Both the position numbers and the translations under genes were made by a program. Source: Pedobacter psychroterrae (GTDB taxonomy: Bacteria > Bacteroidota > Bacteroidia > Sphingobacteriales > Sphingobacteriaceae). Taken from it: DNA of 64,000 bases. How positions within the stretch are numbered: position 1 is the stretch's first letter; the number at the start of each line of letters is the position of its first letter. The notes below the pieces were generated by a model that did not search any database, had not been told where the DNA came from, and was given only the letters and a program-made list of their open reading frames with translations. This document shows, piece after piece, positions 28,655-39,700 of the stretch. The stretch lies in the NCBI RefSeq assembly GCF_004331695.1, contig NZ_SJSL01000004.1, positions 186,001 through 250,000 of the forward strand, given 5' to 3'.

Positions 28655-31006
28655 ATGCTAAAAAAAGTCCTGTATGTTGTTGCAGTCCTGAGCTTACTAG
28701 GTCTTGTACGGAGTTATGCACAAAAGTCTAAAAGCTTTCCACTTGCCCAAAACGGGATAATCGACTTTCAGCAGCAGTCGCTGGTAGAAGAAATACCACT
28801 CGATGGAAAATGGCACTTCTTCTGGAACCAGCTGATAGCCCCGGATGAAAAAACAAAAAACGGCATATTAATAGATTTTCCTTCCAGCTGGACTAGTCAG
28901 GTCAACGGCATCAAATATCCTTCTTTCGGCTATGCTACCTACAAAATACGCATCTATTTGCCTAAAACGGATGAAGACCTCAGTTTACTAATGCCAGAAG
29001 TATACTGCGCTTACAAATTATTCATCAATGGCAAGCTGGAGGCTTCTAATGGCACCATCACAACCAGTGCCAAGGGATTTGTGCCCTATTGGGAGCATAA
29101 AACTGTCGACATAAAAAAAGGCATTGACACCCTTAGCATTACCCTGCAGGTTGCCAATTTCGCCCATGTCAAAGGCGGGATAAAAAAACACATTACCATA
29201 GGCAACAAAAGCACCGTCATGCTAAAGAGAAAACAGATAGAAGCCATCGATCTGCTGCTCACAGGATGTCTGCTGATGAGCGGTTTCTATTTCCTGGGCC
29301 TCTATTTAATGGGCAATCGGGACAAAGCCGTGCTGTTATTTGCCCTGTTTTCCATCATCTACAGTTATAGGATTGCCGGTACGGACAATTATATGCTCCA
29401 CACCATCATTCCCAATATTAACTGGCAGATCACCATTAGGTTAGAATACCTGAGCCTCTTTCTTGGTATAGGATCTTTCAGCCTCTATACACGTTATCTG
29501 TATCCGATAGATGTCAACAGAACTGTTGTGAAAGTGATCTTCTGGTTATGCATTGCCTTCTCGCTCTCCGTTTTCATATTACCGACCTATTACTTTACCC
29601 AGTTGATCAACCCATTTTTAGTGGTAATGGTGATTTGCCTCGTTTATGTACCTTACGTGTATGTTAAGGCTTTTAGACAGCGGAGGCCGGGTGCCATTTA
29701 TACCCTTTCCAGTTCCTTTTCTATACTCATAGTCTTTGCCCTCAGCTTATTGTACTACTGGTCACTCATACCACCCATGCAGGTCCTCAATCTCTTCTTA
29801 TACCTGAGCTTCTTCTTTTTACAGTCACTCGTACTCTCACACAGGGTTTCTTATGCCCTGAAACAGGCCAAGGCAGCTGCCGAACAGGGCCTGAAAGCAA
29901 AAAGTGAGTTTCTGAGTATCATGAGCCATGAAATAAGGACACCGCTAAATGCCGTAATAGGTATGAGCCACCTCCTCCTGAGAAGTGACCCCAGAAACGA
30001 CCAGGTGGAGCAATTGGATGTGATGCTCTTCTCGGCCAATAACCTGCTGACCATTGTCAATGACATATTGGACTACAATAAAATTGAAGCCGGAAAGATA
30101 ACTTTTGAAAACATTGAGATGAACATCTTATCAATTACCTCTTATATCACAAAAGGGCTTAAAAGTTCGGCAGAGGATAAGGGAATCAAGCTCATGCTCA
30201 ATGTAGACCAGTCTCTTCAGAACAACGTTTGGGGCGACCCTACCCGTACTACGCAGGTTATTACCAATCTGGTACACAACGCCATAAAATTCACAGAAAA
30301 AGGTCAGGTACTGGTAAATGTGGAAGTAATAAACCAGACAGAAACCGAAATAACCATCAGGATAGCAGTTAAAGATTCTGGTATAGGCATTCCCCCAGAC
30401 AAACAGGCCATCATATTTGATCAGTTTACGCAGGCCAACTCTTCTACCTCCAGAAGTTTTGGGGGCACCGGCCTCGGTCTCGCGATCTCTAAAAAGATCC
30501 TGGAACTGCAAAACTCAAACCTCAATCTGATCAGTGAAGAAGGCAAAGGCTCCACCTTTTATTTCACGCAAACCCTTAAAAAAGGTGAAATCCTGTCGAA
30601 AAAAGAAAGCACCAGACTGGAAGTTTCTGAGCACGACAAGCCCCTGACCGGCATTAATATTTTGCTGGTGGAGGACAATCCCATCAATGCACTCGTAGCA
30701 CAAAAGTACCTCGAACGCTGGGGTGCCAGCATAGATTTTGCCGTAAACGGACTGGAAGCTATAGCTAAATTAGACCCACAAAAGCACAAACTCATCTTGA
30801 TGGACCTCCATATGCCTCAAATGGATGGTTATCAGGCAGCAAGAAAGATCCGCGCAGATGGCATCACCACTCCTATTATTGCCCTCACTGCCAACTTACC
30901 TGAAGAAATAAGGACCGAAATAGCTGAAGCAGGTATCAATGACTATGTAGTAAAACCATTCCTTCCTGATGAACTCTACCGGAAGGTGTTACTTTACGCG
31001 CACTAA
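28655..31006 (+). CDS. 7TMR-DISM hybrid sensor histidine kinase/response regulator
   Basis: The product is 783 aa from the ATG at 28655; the open frame runs further upstream, but this start gives a signal peptide ([23 protein letters not shown]) and lies 27 bases past a good promoter. The order is a periplasmic galactose-binding-like domain, a seven-helix 7TMR-DISM membrane domain, a short coiled coil, HisKA with His425 ([12 protein letters not shown]), an HATPase domain (N box [29 protein letters not shown]), and a receiver with phospho-acceptor Asp717 ([13 protein letters not shown]). No DNA-binding output is attached, so the signal must pass on to another protein or act by phosphorelay. 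It is divergent from the ECF sigma gene across 143 bp and overlaps the convergent hydrolase gene by 18 bases. Confidence 0.92.
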   Translation: MLKKVLYVVAVLSLLGLVRSYAQKSKSFPLAQNGIIDFQQQSLVEEIPLDGKWHFFWNQLIAPDEKTKNGILIDFPSSWTSQVNGIKYPSFGYATYKIRIYLPKTDEDLSLLMPEVYCAYKLFINGKLEASNGTITTSAKGFVPYWEHKTVDIKKGIDTLSITLQVANFAHVKGGIKKHITIGNKSTVMLKRKQIEAIDLLLTGCLLMSGFYFLGLYLMGNRDKAVLLFALFSIIYSYRIAGTDNYMLHTIIPNINWQITIRLEYLSLFLGIGSFSLYTRYLYPIDVNRTVVKVIFWLCIAFSLSVFILPTYYFTQLINPFLVVMVICLVYVPYVYVKAFRQRRPGAIYTLSSSFSILIVFALSLLYYWSLIPPMQVLNLFLYLSFFFLQSLVLSHRVSYALKQAKAAAEQGLKAKSEFLSIMSHEIRTPLNAVIGMSHLLLRSDPRNDQVEQLDVMLFSANNLLTIVNDILDYNKIEAGKITFENIEMNILSITSYITKGLKSSAEDKGIKLMLNVDQSLQNNVWGDPTRTTQVITNLVHNAIKFTEKGQVLVNVEVINQTETEITIRIAVKDSGIGIPPDKQAIIFDQFTQANSSTSRSFGGTGLGLAISKKILELQNSNLNLISEEGKGSTFYFTQTLKKGEILSKKESTRLEVSEHDKPLTGINILLVEDNPINALVAQKYLERWGASIDFAVNGLEAIAKLDPQKHKLILMDLHMPQMDGYQAARKIRADGITTPIIALTANLPEEIRTEIAEAGINDYVVKPFLPDELYRKVLLYAH

Positions 31007-31930
31007 GGCAGCGGCCATATTTGTAAAAGTCGTTCTCTGATTTTCCAGATCCTTAGCCGAACCAGCTATATCCCTGCCCGACAGCCTCGTATACACATGT
31101 AAGGAAGAAGCTACCATGTTCACATCAATACGGCCTCCCGCGCTGGTCCTTACTCCTTTATAGATCATCACAGCACTTACCGGATCTGCTACGTTGTCCT
31201 TTTCCGACTTAAACACAGTCAGACTGCAACCGGCAGGCAATTTTACTCCATCTTCCAGTTCTTTTCTCACCACGTTTATGACACTACGAAGCTCTTTGAG
31301 CGTTTCATAGGGACGATAATGATAATAATATTTCTCCTCAGCCTTGGTATTGTCGACCGTAGTATATCCTAATATAGGGCCCAGAGCGCCTACCAGCGAC
31401 AATGATTTATCACCTGGTACAACAATCGGGTCTACCAAAAATACATGCTTTGGCTTGATATGTCCTTCAAAATAACCGTCCGCCAGCATCTCCAGGATCA
31501 ATGTACATCCGGTAGAAGAACCGGCAAAACTAATATTGGTATATCCCTGACGTTCCAGCGCTTCATATTCATTTACGATTGGCTGTCTCCAGTCCTTCCA
31601 TGAGGCCGCCTTAAATGTCTGATAATCTCTGCCATGTCCGCCCAGCAATACCTGTGAAATAGAAAAATCTGTTCTCGCCCCCGCCCAGGTCCTGAATTCA
31701 TCCCACTCAAAAGTACTCGCTCCATAGCCATGTATAGCAATGACCACAGGCTTCTGCGCTTCCAGTGCAGTAGGATTTGGCCGTGCCACGGAAACCAGAT
31801 ATTTCTCAGGCTGATAAACCGACTGGTCAAAAAACGTCCCGCTGTCCAGATCGGTATCCACAATGGCCGGTTCTTTACTGCATGAGGTATAAACAATTGC
31901 AATTGCGCATATCAATATCAGCTTTCTCAT
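30989..31930 (-). CDS. Alpha/beta-hydrolase lipoprotein
   Basis: This 313-aa protein has a lipoprotein signal (IAIVYTSC, lipidated Cys17) and an alpha/beta-hydrolase fold. The oxyanion-region motif is [11 protein letters not shown], the nucleophile elbow is GSSTG with Ser139, and a late Asp (DNVADPVSA) and His (SSLHVY) are in order to complete the triad. Such enzymes act as esterases or lipases; the substrate is not evident. Its start overlaps the stop of the upstream barrel gene by 4 bases (ATGA), and its 3' end overlaps the convergent kinase gene. Confidence 0.85.
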   Translation of the reverse strand: MRKLILICAIAIVYTSCSKEPAIVDTDLDSGTFFDQSVYQPEKYLVSVARPNPTALEAQKPVVIAIHGYGASTFEWDEFRTWAGARTDFSISQVLLGGHGRDYQTFKAASWKDWRQPIVNEYEALERQGYTNISFAGSSTGCTLILEMLADGYFEGHIKPKHVFLVDPIVVPGDKSLSLVGALGPILGYTTVDNTKAEEKYYYHYRPYETLKELRSVINVVRKELEDGVKLPAGCSLTVFKSEKDNVADPVSAVMIYKGVRTSAGGRIDVNMVASSLHVYTRLSGRDIAGSAKDLENQRTTFTNMAAALVRVK

Positions 31931-32466
31931 CGTGAATGGGTTTTAAATATATTCCAGGTCACACTTGCCTGGTAAAAAACAGGATATAAGGTACCTGCAC
32001 CCTCATCACCACTTCCTGTAATGCCGTTGTAGCCAAGAGATAAACTAACCTTCAACGGACAATTAAACTCGTAAGCCAGACCCGCATCTGCGGAAGCTAT
32101 GGCAGAGGTATTAGAAAGGTTATCGAATAGCTCAGATTCATAATCGGCAATAAAGTAACCTACATTCGCCCTTACAAAAGGCCTTAGTTTCCGCTCAGGC
32201 CTAAACAAATAAGCGGCAGATACAATAAAATTATCCTGCTTAATGGCATTTGATGATAAGGCCGATCCAAGTCTGCTTGTATAGTAACTGCCCCCGATAG
32301 CCCAGCGTTTGCTCAATTGGTATTGAGCAGTAATACCGTTCTCATAATACAAGTCCTGTGTTTTCTGAAACCGGAGGCCGATATCCAGCGACTTTGTCTG
32401 GCTTTTGCTTGTGATAGTTGCCAGCAGCAACAAACAAACTATTAGCGTAGAAGAGATTTTTTTCAT
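31927..32466 (-). CDS. Small outer-membrane beta-barrel protein
   Basis: The product is 179 aa from the ATG at 32466, which gives a signal peptide (MKKISSTLIVCLLLLATITSKSQ). The rest is a series of alternating beta strands with aromatic girdle residues (YRFN-type strands such as WAIGGSYYTSRLG and FVRANVGYFIADYES), ending in the strand YQASVTWNIF. This is the layout of OmpW/OmpA-like 8-stranded barrels. It is translationally coupled to the hydrolase gene downstream. An in-frame ATG at 32487 is possible but would precede the signal peptide by a polar extension. Confidence 0.7.
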   Translation of the reverse strand: MKKISSTLIVCLLLLATITSKSQTKSLDIGLRFQKTQDLYYENGITAQYQLSKRWAIGGSYYTSRLGSALSSNAIKQDNFIVSAAYLFRPERKLRPFVRANVGYFIADYESELFDNLSNTSAIASADAGLAYEFNCPLKVSLSLGYNGITGSGDEGAGTLYPVFYQASVTWNIFKTHSR

Positions 32467-32508
32467 TCGACAAGCAATATAGCGCAATAAATTGCAACTA
32501 TACTACAC

Positions 32509-33201
32509 TCAAAGCAAATCTTTTAATTTCAACCATACATTATCTGCTAATATATGTTGCCCTTCTGCTGTCGGATGAATACCGTCTCCCTGGTTTAGTT
32601 TCGGTATTCCCGCTACCCCATCCAGCAAAAACGGCACAAACACCATCTCATTCTTAACAGCCAGATCTTTAAACATATTCCTGAAATCTGTAGCGTATTT
32701 ATCCCCCATATTCGGCGGTACTTCCATTCCTGTCAGTACCAGTTTCACCTGCGGGTATTTCTCTTTCACCTTATCTATGATTGCTTGCAGATTGCCTGTG
32801 GTTTCCTTCACCGCTATTCCGCGCAGGCCGTCATTGGCGCCCAGTTCCAATACAAAGATCGCCACAGGCTGCTTCAGCAACCAGTCTATCCTGCTTTTGC
32901 CTGCTGCGGAGGTCTCACCGCTCAGTCCCCCGTTGATCGTTTTATAAGGAAGCTTCAATGAATCTATGCGCTGTTGCAGCAATGCCGGATAGGCCTCATT
33001 CTGCTCCAGCCCATAACCTGCTGTCAAACTAGTTCCAAAAAACAGGATATTCCTGTCTTTCAATGCGGTTTCTGTGGATACAGGCGCCGCTTCAGAAGGT
33101 TTGACAGCAACAGATCCTTCTGCCTGCTTATTATTATTTCCGCAGGATGCCAGCATCATACACCCTATGACAACTATCGATAAAACTTTGCTCCGTAACA
33201 T
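32509..33201 (-). CDS. SGNH/GDSL-family esterase lipoprotein (TesA-like)
   Basis: The product is 230 aa from the ATG at 33201, which gives a lipoprotein signal (MLRSKVLSIVVIGCMMLASC). The SGNH blocks are visible: block I FFGTSLTAGYGL with the nucleophile Ser, block III GAND, and block V DGIHPTAEG with the Asp/His pair. Block I reads GTSL instead of GDSL. The family includes E. coli TesA (thioesterase I/lysophospholipase L1). It is divergent from a YbbA/YbbP-like ABC transporter, the same arrangement as tesA-ybbA-ybbP in E. coli, which supports the assignment. Substrate specificity cannot be fixed by sequence. Confidence 0.88.
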   Translation of the reverse strand: MLRSKVLSIVVIGCMMLASCGNNNKQAEGSVAVKPSEAAPVSTETALKDRNILFFGTSLTAGYGLEQNEAYPALLQQRIDSLKLPYKTINGGLSGETSAAGKSRIDWLLKQPVAIFVLELGANDGLRGIAVKETTGNLQAIIDKVKEKYPQVKLVLTGMEVPPNMGDKYATDFRNMFKDLAVKNEMVFVPFLLDGVAGIPKLNQGDGIHPTAEGQHILADNVWLKLKDLL

Positions 33202-33298
33202 ATCTATGTAATATAAATCTAAAATAAACCTTTGGATGTTAAACATTAAACCAAGGCCTGCTATATTTAACAACGTAAAAATAACCTATTCTTCGCTA

Positions 33299-33991
33299 AT
33301 GCATCCAGAAAATATCTTAAACATTGAAAACGTACATAAAATATACAAAAGTGCAGGCAAAGAACTCACTGTTCTCAACAACATCAACTTCTCCGTAGCA
33401 AGCGGCGCTACCCTGGCCATTACCGGGCCTTCGGGAAGTGGCAAGACCACGCTGCTAGGGCTGTGTGCAGGCCTCGACCGGGCTACCTCAGGTACGGTAA
33501 AGCTCAATGACATCCGTCTGGATGAGCTCACAGAAGATCAGCGTGCCGCAGTAAGAAATAATTACGTTGGCTTTATCTTCCAGAACTTCCAGTTGATGCC
33601 CACCCTTACCGCGCTCGAAAATGTGATGGTACCGATGGAGTTGAGAGGCACTAAAAACATACGTGCCCACGCCATGGACCTGCTGGACAAGGTTGGCCTG
33701 GCCGAAAGGTCACATCATTATCCTGTGCAACTTTCGGGAGGCGAGCAGCAGCGCGTATCCCTGGCACGTGCATTTTCCAATAAACCGGCTATTCTATTTG
33801 CAGATGAGCCCACCGGAAACCTCGATGCGGAGACCAGTGAGAAAATAGAGAAACTGATGTTCGAACTCAATACGGATGCGGGTACTACGCTTGTGATCGT
33901 AACGCACGACCTGGAACTGGCACAGCGAACCAGCAGAATCATTAAAATAAAAGGGGGAATGATCATTTCAGACGAAGCAAATGGCAGATAA
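33299..33991 (+). CDS. ybbA: ABC transporter ATP-binding protein (YbbA/LolD-like)
   Basis: The product is 230 aa from the ATG at 33299; a longer in-frame extension reaches into the tesA promoter region and was discarded. Walker A is GPSGSGKTTLL (43-53), the Q-loop lies in FIFQNFQLMPTLT, the signature is LSGGEQQRVSLARAF (from 145), and Walker B is ILFADEPTGNLD. This is the MacB/LolD/YbbA type of ATPase that works with FtsX-like permeases. It overlaps the permease gene by 11 bases. The role of YbbAP is not fully settled; extraction or export of hydrophobic molecules is the usual idea. Confidence 0.93.
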   Translation: MHPENILNIENVHKIYKSAGKELTVLNNINFSVASGATLAITGPSGSGKTTLLGLCAGLDRATSGTVKLNDIRLDELTEDQRAAVRNNYVGFIFQNFQLMPTLTALENVMVPMELRGTKNIRAHAMDLLDKVGLAERSHHYPVQLSGGEQQRVSLARAFSNKPAILFADEPTGNLDAETSEKIEKLMFELNTDAGTTLVIVTHDLELAQRTSRIIKIKGGMIISDEANGR

Positions 33992-36518
33992 TTCCGTACT
34001 CAGCAGATCGGTCAACATAGGCTGGCTGTTCAAAATGGCATGGCGTGATGCACGCCGCAACCGTTCGCGCCTATTCCTCTTCATTGCTTCCATCATCCTG
34101 GGTATTGCAGCGCTGGTGGCTGTTTACTCATTCAGGGACAACCTGGAGCAAGACATCGAAAACCAAGCCAAAGAACTGACTGGTGCCGACCTCATCGTCC
34201 AGTCCCGCAAGCCCCTTAGCAAAGAAGCCCGGGCCACACTAGATACACTCGGCAATGAGCAATCAGCCGAAAGAAGCTTTGCTTCTATGATCTATTTCAT
34301 CAAAAATGAAGGCAGCAGACTGGTACAGGTACGTGCCCTCGAAGGAAATTATCCTTACTACGGAAGCATCGAAACCAGCCCCAGCAGCGCTGCAAAATCT
34401 TTCAGGTCTCAGAGAGAAGCACTGGTAGACCGTACAGTAATGTTGCAGTTTGGCGCCCGCCCGGGCGATTCGATCAAGGTCGGCGCCCTCAACTTCAAGA
34501 TCGCTGGTATACTCGAAAAAGCACCCGGACAATCCGGCATTTCGGCTACTGTCGCCCCCGTGGTCTATATCCCCTTAAAATACCTGGAACAGACCGGCCT
34601 CACCAAAATCGGCAGCCGCATACAATACAGCTACTTCTTCAGGTACAACAATCCTGCAGGCATAGACAAGCAGCTAAAGAAACTCGAGAAATTCCTCGAC
34701 AAAGAAGGTCTCGATACAGAGACTGTAGCCTCCAAAAAAGAAAGCACCGGAAGGTCATTCCGGGATGTAAGCAGATTTCTTGCCCTATCCGGTTTCATTG
34801 CCTTATTGCTCGGCTGTATTGGCGTAGGCAGTGCCATTCATGTATACATCGGTGAAAAATTAAGCTCCATTGCTACCCTTCGCTGCCTCGGCCTCAAAGC
34901 CCGGGAGGCCTTCCTGATCTACCTCATCCAGATCGTATGTATTGGTTTCATAGGCGCTGTTCTTGGTGCTGCCCTCGGCACGGTCATCCAGTTTATACTG
35001 CCCGTCGTACTCAAAGATTTTATACCTGTAGAGCTCCACATACAAATTTCATGGGTATCCATCTCACAGGGTGTATTATTAGGCCTCATCATTTCTGTAC
35101 TTTTTGCCCTGCCTTCGCTCCTTTCTGTCCGTAGCATCTCACCCTTAAATGCCATCAGGCAATCTTTTGAGAAAGCTACCAGCAGAAGGGATCCCTTAAA
35201 ATGGCTGGTATATTTCCTTATACTAATTTTCGTCCTTTGCTTCACACGCCTCCAAATGCAGAACTGGATGGAAGCCGCAGTCTTTACCGCCAGCATTCTC
35301 ATTGCTTTCTTGTTGCTGTTCGCGCTCTCCAGGCTGCTCATGTGGCTGGTCAGAAAGCTAATGCCGGATTCCTTTAGCTATTTATGGCGACAGGGCTTTG
35401 CCAACCTCTTCCGGCCAAACAACCAGACCATTATGCTCACCGTGTCCATTGGTCTGTCTACTACTTTCATCTGTACTTTGTTCTTTGTACAGGGAATCCT
35501 GATGAAACGCGTCACCATCTCCTCCTCAGAAAACCAGGCCAATATGATCCTGTTCGATATCCAGAACGACCAGAAAGATGCAGTTGCCGACCTTACCAGA
35601 GCATACAAACTTCCGGTAATGAATCAGGTGCCCGTCATCACCGTAAGGATAGAAAAGATCAATGGAAAAGCTGCTTCGCAGGATACGAGCGGACGATCAG
35701 AACGCGCTTTCAGAGGTGAACTGAGGATCACTTTCCAGGATACCCTTACCGCGGCAGAGAAAGTAACCCAGGGGGTATGGACGGGCAAAGCTAACCCAAA
35801 TGGAAAAATACCCGTCTCCTTAGAAGAAGGCTACGCAAGGCGGATAGACGTAAAGATTGGCGATAGCATCGTATTTAATGTACAGGGCTTACTTATTCCA
35901 ACCATTGTTGGAAGTTTCAGAGAAGTAAACTGGGCCAGTATGCAGACCAATTTCAGGGTAGTATTTCCTACAGGAGTACTCGAAGACGCGCCCCAGTTCC
36001 ATGTACTCATGACCAGGGTGCCGTCCAACAGCACCTCTGCCAGTTACCAGGCCGCAGTGGTCAGAAAGTTTCCCAATGTTTCTATGATAGACCTGGGCCT
36101 CATTCTCAAAGTACTTGATGAACTCCTTTCCAAAATAGGCTTTGTCATCCAGTTCATGGCCGCATTCAGCATGGCCACCGGTTGGATCGTACTCATCTCG
36201 GCTGTACTCACCAGCAGAGGACAGCGCCTTAAAGAAAGTGTGCTGCTCCGTACACTCGGTGCCAGCAGAAAGCAGATCATGGCCATTACCGCCATAGAAT
36301 ATCTGTTTCTGGGTGCATTATCTGCCGGTGCAGGGATCATCCTGGCACTTACAGGAAGTTGGCTACTCGCCATATATAGTTTCGACAGCAGTTTTACGCC
36401 GCCATTCCTGCCCGTTATCCTGCTTTTCGTCTCCATATGCTTCCTGGTAGTACTTACCGGAGTATTGAGCAGCAGAAAAGTACTCAATACCCCTCCGCTC
36501 GCTGTATTGAATAGTTGA
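33981..36518 (+). CDS. ybbP: ABC transporter permease with two FtsX domains (YbbP-like)
   Basis: This 845-aa integral membrane protein has the YbbP architecture. An N-terminal helix (SRLFLFIASIILGIAALVAV) is followed by a large periplasmic domain, a first FtsX-like group of helices (about 260-470, GFIALLLGCIGVGSAIHVYI), a second periplasmic region, and a C-terminal FtsX group (about 710-845, LKESVLLRTLGASRKQIMAI). The LRCLGLKAREAF and LRTLGASRKQI loops are coupling segments that would touch the ATPase. It is coded directly after, and overlapping, its ATPase gene. The length matches E. coli YbbP closely. Confidence 0.92.
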   Translation: MADNSVLSRSVNIGWLFKMAWRDARRNRSRLFLFIASIILGIAALVAVYSFRDNLEQDIENQAKELTGADLIVQSRKPLSKEARATLDTLGNEQSAERSFASMIYFIKNEGSRLVQVRALEGNYPYYGSIETSPSSAAKSFRSQREALVDRTVMLQFGARPGDSIKVGALNFKIAGILEKAPGQSGISATVAPVVYIPLKYLEQTGLTKIGSRIQYSYFFRYNNPAGIDKQLKKLEKFLDKEGLDTETVASKKESTGRSFRDVSRFLALSGFIALLLGCIGVGSAIHVYIGEKLSSIATLRCLGLKAREAFLIYLIQIVCIGFIGAVLGAALGTVIQFILPVVLKDFIPVELHIQISWVSISQGVLLGLIISVLFALPSLLSVRSISPLNAIRQSFEKATSRRDPLKWLVYFLILIFVLCFTRLQMQNWMEAAVFTASILIAFLLLFALSRLLMWLVRKLMPDSFSYLWRQGFANLFRPNNQTIMLTVSIGLSTTFICTLFFVQGILMKRVTISSSENQANMILFDIQNDQKDAVADLTRAYKLPVMNQVPVITVRIEKINGKAASQDTSGRSERAFRGELRITFQDTLTAAEKVTQGVWTGKANPNGKIPVSLEEGYARRIDVKIGDSIVFNVQGLLIPTIVGSFREVNWASMQTNFRVVFPTGVLEDAPQFHVLMTRVPSNSTSASYQAAVVRKFPNVSMIDLGLILKVLDELLSKIGFVIQFMAAFSMATGWIVLISAVLTSRGQRLKESVLLRTLGASRKQIMAITAIEYLFLGALSAGAGIILALTGSWLLAIYSFDSSFTPPFLPVILLFVSICFLVVLTGVLSSRKVLNTPPLAVLNS

Positions 36519-36663
36519 GCGATACCCCTCATCCCGGAATTGATCTGTGCAACCAAATGAAGGAAATTATTAATTTTTCACCATCCTGAGCTGTATTTAA
36601 ATATATAACATATTTGTAACAAGCTTTTTGCTTATATTGCAACAACCAAATTTACTGTCATAT

Positions 36664-36720
36664 ATGAAGAAGCTAATCTCCTTTCCAATTCCAATAGCCC
36701 CTACCCCAAAAACACATTAG
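36664..36720 (+). CDS. Possible 18-aa proline-rich leader peptide
   Basis: ATG at 36664 opens an 18-codon frame ([18 protein letters not shown]) ending in TAG at 36718-36720, just 14 bases before the kinase ATG. It is too short to judge by coding statistics and may be chance. Five prolines in ten residues could slow ribosomes, so an upstream-ORF control is conceivable. Confidence 0.2.
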   Translation: MKKLISFPIPIAPTPKTH

Positions 36721-36734
36721 TGGACAGGGTAGTT

Positions 36735-39700
36735 ATGGGCAATTTCATAAAAGTATTGAAAGGGACGCTGTTGGTCCTGCTGCAAATCGCGGCATTGGCG
36801 GGGTACGCTCAAAACCGGCAACTTCATTTCAAACACCTCAGCACAAACAGCGGGCTATCCGAAAACAATGTCAGCAGTATCATACAGGACAGCAGGGGCT
36901 TTATATGGATAGGTACGCGCGATGGCCTCAACCGGTACGACGGAACCAGCTTTAAAGTATTCAGAAACAGTTCGAAAGATCCTCACAGCCTCAGCACCAA
37001 TTACGTGGTCGATATCGCCGAGGATGCCAATGGAATATTATGGATCGCTACCAAGGAAGGCGGCCTGAATAAATACGACAGAAAAACAAATAAATTTTAC
37101 ACCTTTCTGCACGACAGCACCGACAGACAGAGCATCAGCAGCAATTATATCATGAACATTGCTCCTGATAAAGACGGCAAAATCTGGCTGGCTACCACAA
37201 ATGGGCTAGATCTTTTTGATCCTGGCAAAAAAACCGCGGTACACTTTACGCATGATCCTGACAAACCAAACAGCCTGAGCAACAATACGGTCAATACCGT
37301 ATACCGCGATAGCAGGAACAACATCTGGGCGGGTACCAATGCTGGTCTGAACCTGCTGGACAGGAAAACCAATACTTTTAAAAGATTTGTAGCAGACGGC
37401 CGCACCGGCGCCATTTCTGGCAATCAGATAGTTGCCCTTTTCGAAGACAGCAAGCATAGGTTCTGGGTCGGTACTATTGGCGCAGGGCTCAACCTTTTTG
37501 AAGGTAATGCCAAAGGTACTTTTCAGCAGTTCAGAAATAATCCGGCAGACCCTGGATCCCTGGCGCACGACAATGTAAAACACATTGATGAAGGCCCCGA
37601 AGGCAGGCTTTGGATCGGCACAGAAAACGGCGGCCTATGTATCCTTGACTTCAGCAACTGGCGGTTCAGTACCAATCTACACGATGAAATTGACGTCACC
37701 AGCATTAGCAATAACTCCATAGATGCCATCATCAAAGACAGGGACGGAAATATGTGGATAGGCATTTACAGCGGCGGTGTCAGCCTCTACAAAAATACCA
37801 GAAACTTCAGACATTACACGCACAGCAGCTCTCCCGCCAGCCTGACCAATAATTTTGTACTGAGCTTTTACGAGGATAACGAAAACACCCTTTGGGTAGG
37901 TACCGATGGTGGTGGCCTCAACAGGTTTGACAAGAAGACCGGTGCGTTTAAATCTTTCACGCGCGGCAATTCAGGCATTTCCGGCAATTACATCCTGGCC
38001 TTAAAGGATGATGCTAAAGGTAATATCTGGATCGGTACATGGGGCAACGGCATTAGCATATTAAATCCACGGACTGGTAAATTTACTTCCTTAACGCACG
38101 ATCCTGGCAATCCAAGCAGCCTGAGCAGCAATAATATATACGACATTGCCCGCACTACCGACCAAAAGATGTGGATTGGCACCTTTGGCAACGGACTAGC
38201 CTCTTACAATCATCAAACCAATGGTTTTGTAAGGTACCAGAACGATCCAACCAATACAAACAGCATGAGCAGTAACCTCATCAGTTCGCTGCTGCCAGAT
38301 AAAAATGGCAATCTATGGATAGGTACTTTTGATGCAGGGTTAAACTATCTCAATACCAAAACCAACACCTTCACACGTTATAAAAAAGGAAAGACAAAGA
38401 AAGATCTGAGTGACAATGCCATTACCAGTTTACTTGAAGACAGCAAAGGCATCGTCTGGATCACTACGCTCCAGGGACTGAACCGCTTTGATCCTAAAAC
38501 CGGCAATTTCAGTCTGTATACCACTGAGCAGGGATTGGCCCATAATTCTACCCAGGCCGTCCTTGAAGATGACTTCGGATTGTTGTGGATCAGCACCAAC
38601 TCCGGAATCTCAAGTTTCAACCCCACTACGGGGAGTTTTAAAAACTTCACCGCAGAAAATGGACTGCAACGTGGAGAGTTTAAAGCCAAATCTGCAAGAA
38701 GAAGCGTCACAGGTACTTTATTCTTCGGGGGCAGCAACGGGTTTAACGAGTTCAATCCAGGCCGTATGATCAATAAGAAATATGACACCCGGGTAATACT
38801 TACCAGGTTTCAGATTTTTAATAAGGACATCAATGTAGCCAAAGATAAAAATGACCCTTCACCATTAAAAACAGATATTGCGGAAGCAACATCAATACGC
38901 CTGTCTCATGAACAGTCATTTATCTCCTTTGAATTTTCCGCCCTCGATGTCATCTCTGCCGGAAGGAAAAGCTATGCCTACATGCTGGAAGGTTTTGATT
39001 CAGACTGGAATTATGTAGGCAGTAAAAACACGGCGGTGTATACCAACCTGGCGCCAGGCCCTTATACATTCAAAGTAAAGAGCCGCAATACGGCAGGCGA
39101 TTGGTCGCCTCGTATGGTCAGCCTTAATATTACTATAGTCCCTCCTTTCTGGCTCACCTGGTGGTTCAAAATAGCGGCTGCGATAGCATTGATTACAATT
39201 ATCTATGTCCTTTACCGCTATCGGATTAATAACATTCTCCGCCAGAAAGAACGGCTGGAAAAAATGGTAAACGAACGGACACTCACCATCCAGAACCAGG
39301 CAGATGAACTGCAGACACAGTCTGAAAACCTCCAATCGCTCAATGAGGAACTACAAGCGCAGTCTGAAGAACTGCAAGTACAGTCTGAAGAGCTGCTGGA
39401 ACAAAAGGAACACGAGCAGGCCATACGCGAAGAAGCAGAGCGGGCCAACCAGGCCAAGAGCATTTTCCTGGCAACCATGAGCCACGAGATCAGGACACCT
39501 ATGAACGGCGTGATTGGTATGGCTTCCCTCCTCGGCGAAACTGAACTTACCGACGAGCAGCGGGAATATACAGAAACCATCGTTTCCTGTGGCGACAGCC
39601 TCGTAAGTGTGATCAATGATATCCTCGACTTCTCAAAGATAGAGTCGGGAAAGATGGACATTGAGGAAGAACACTTTGAGCTGCGCCTCATCATCGAAGA

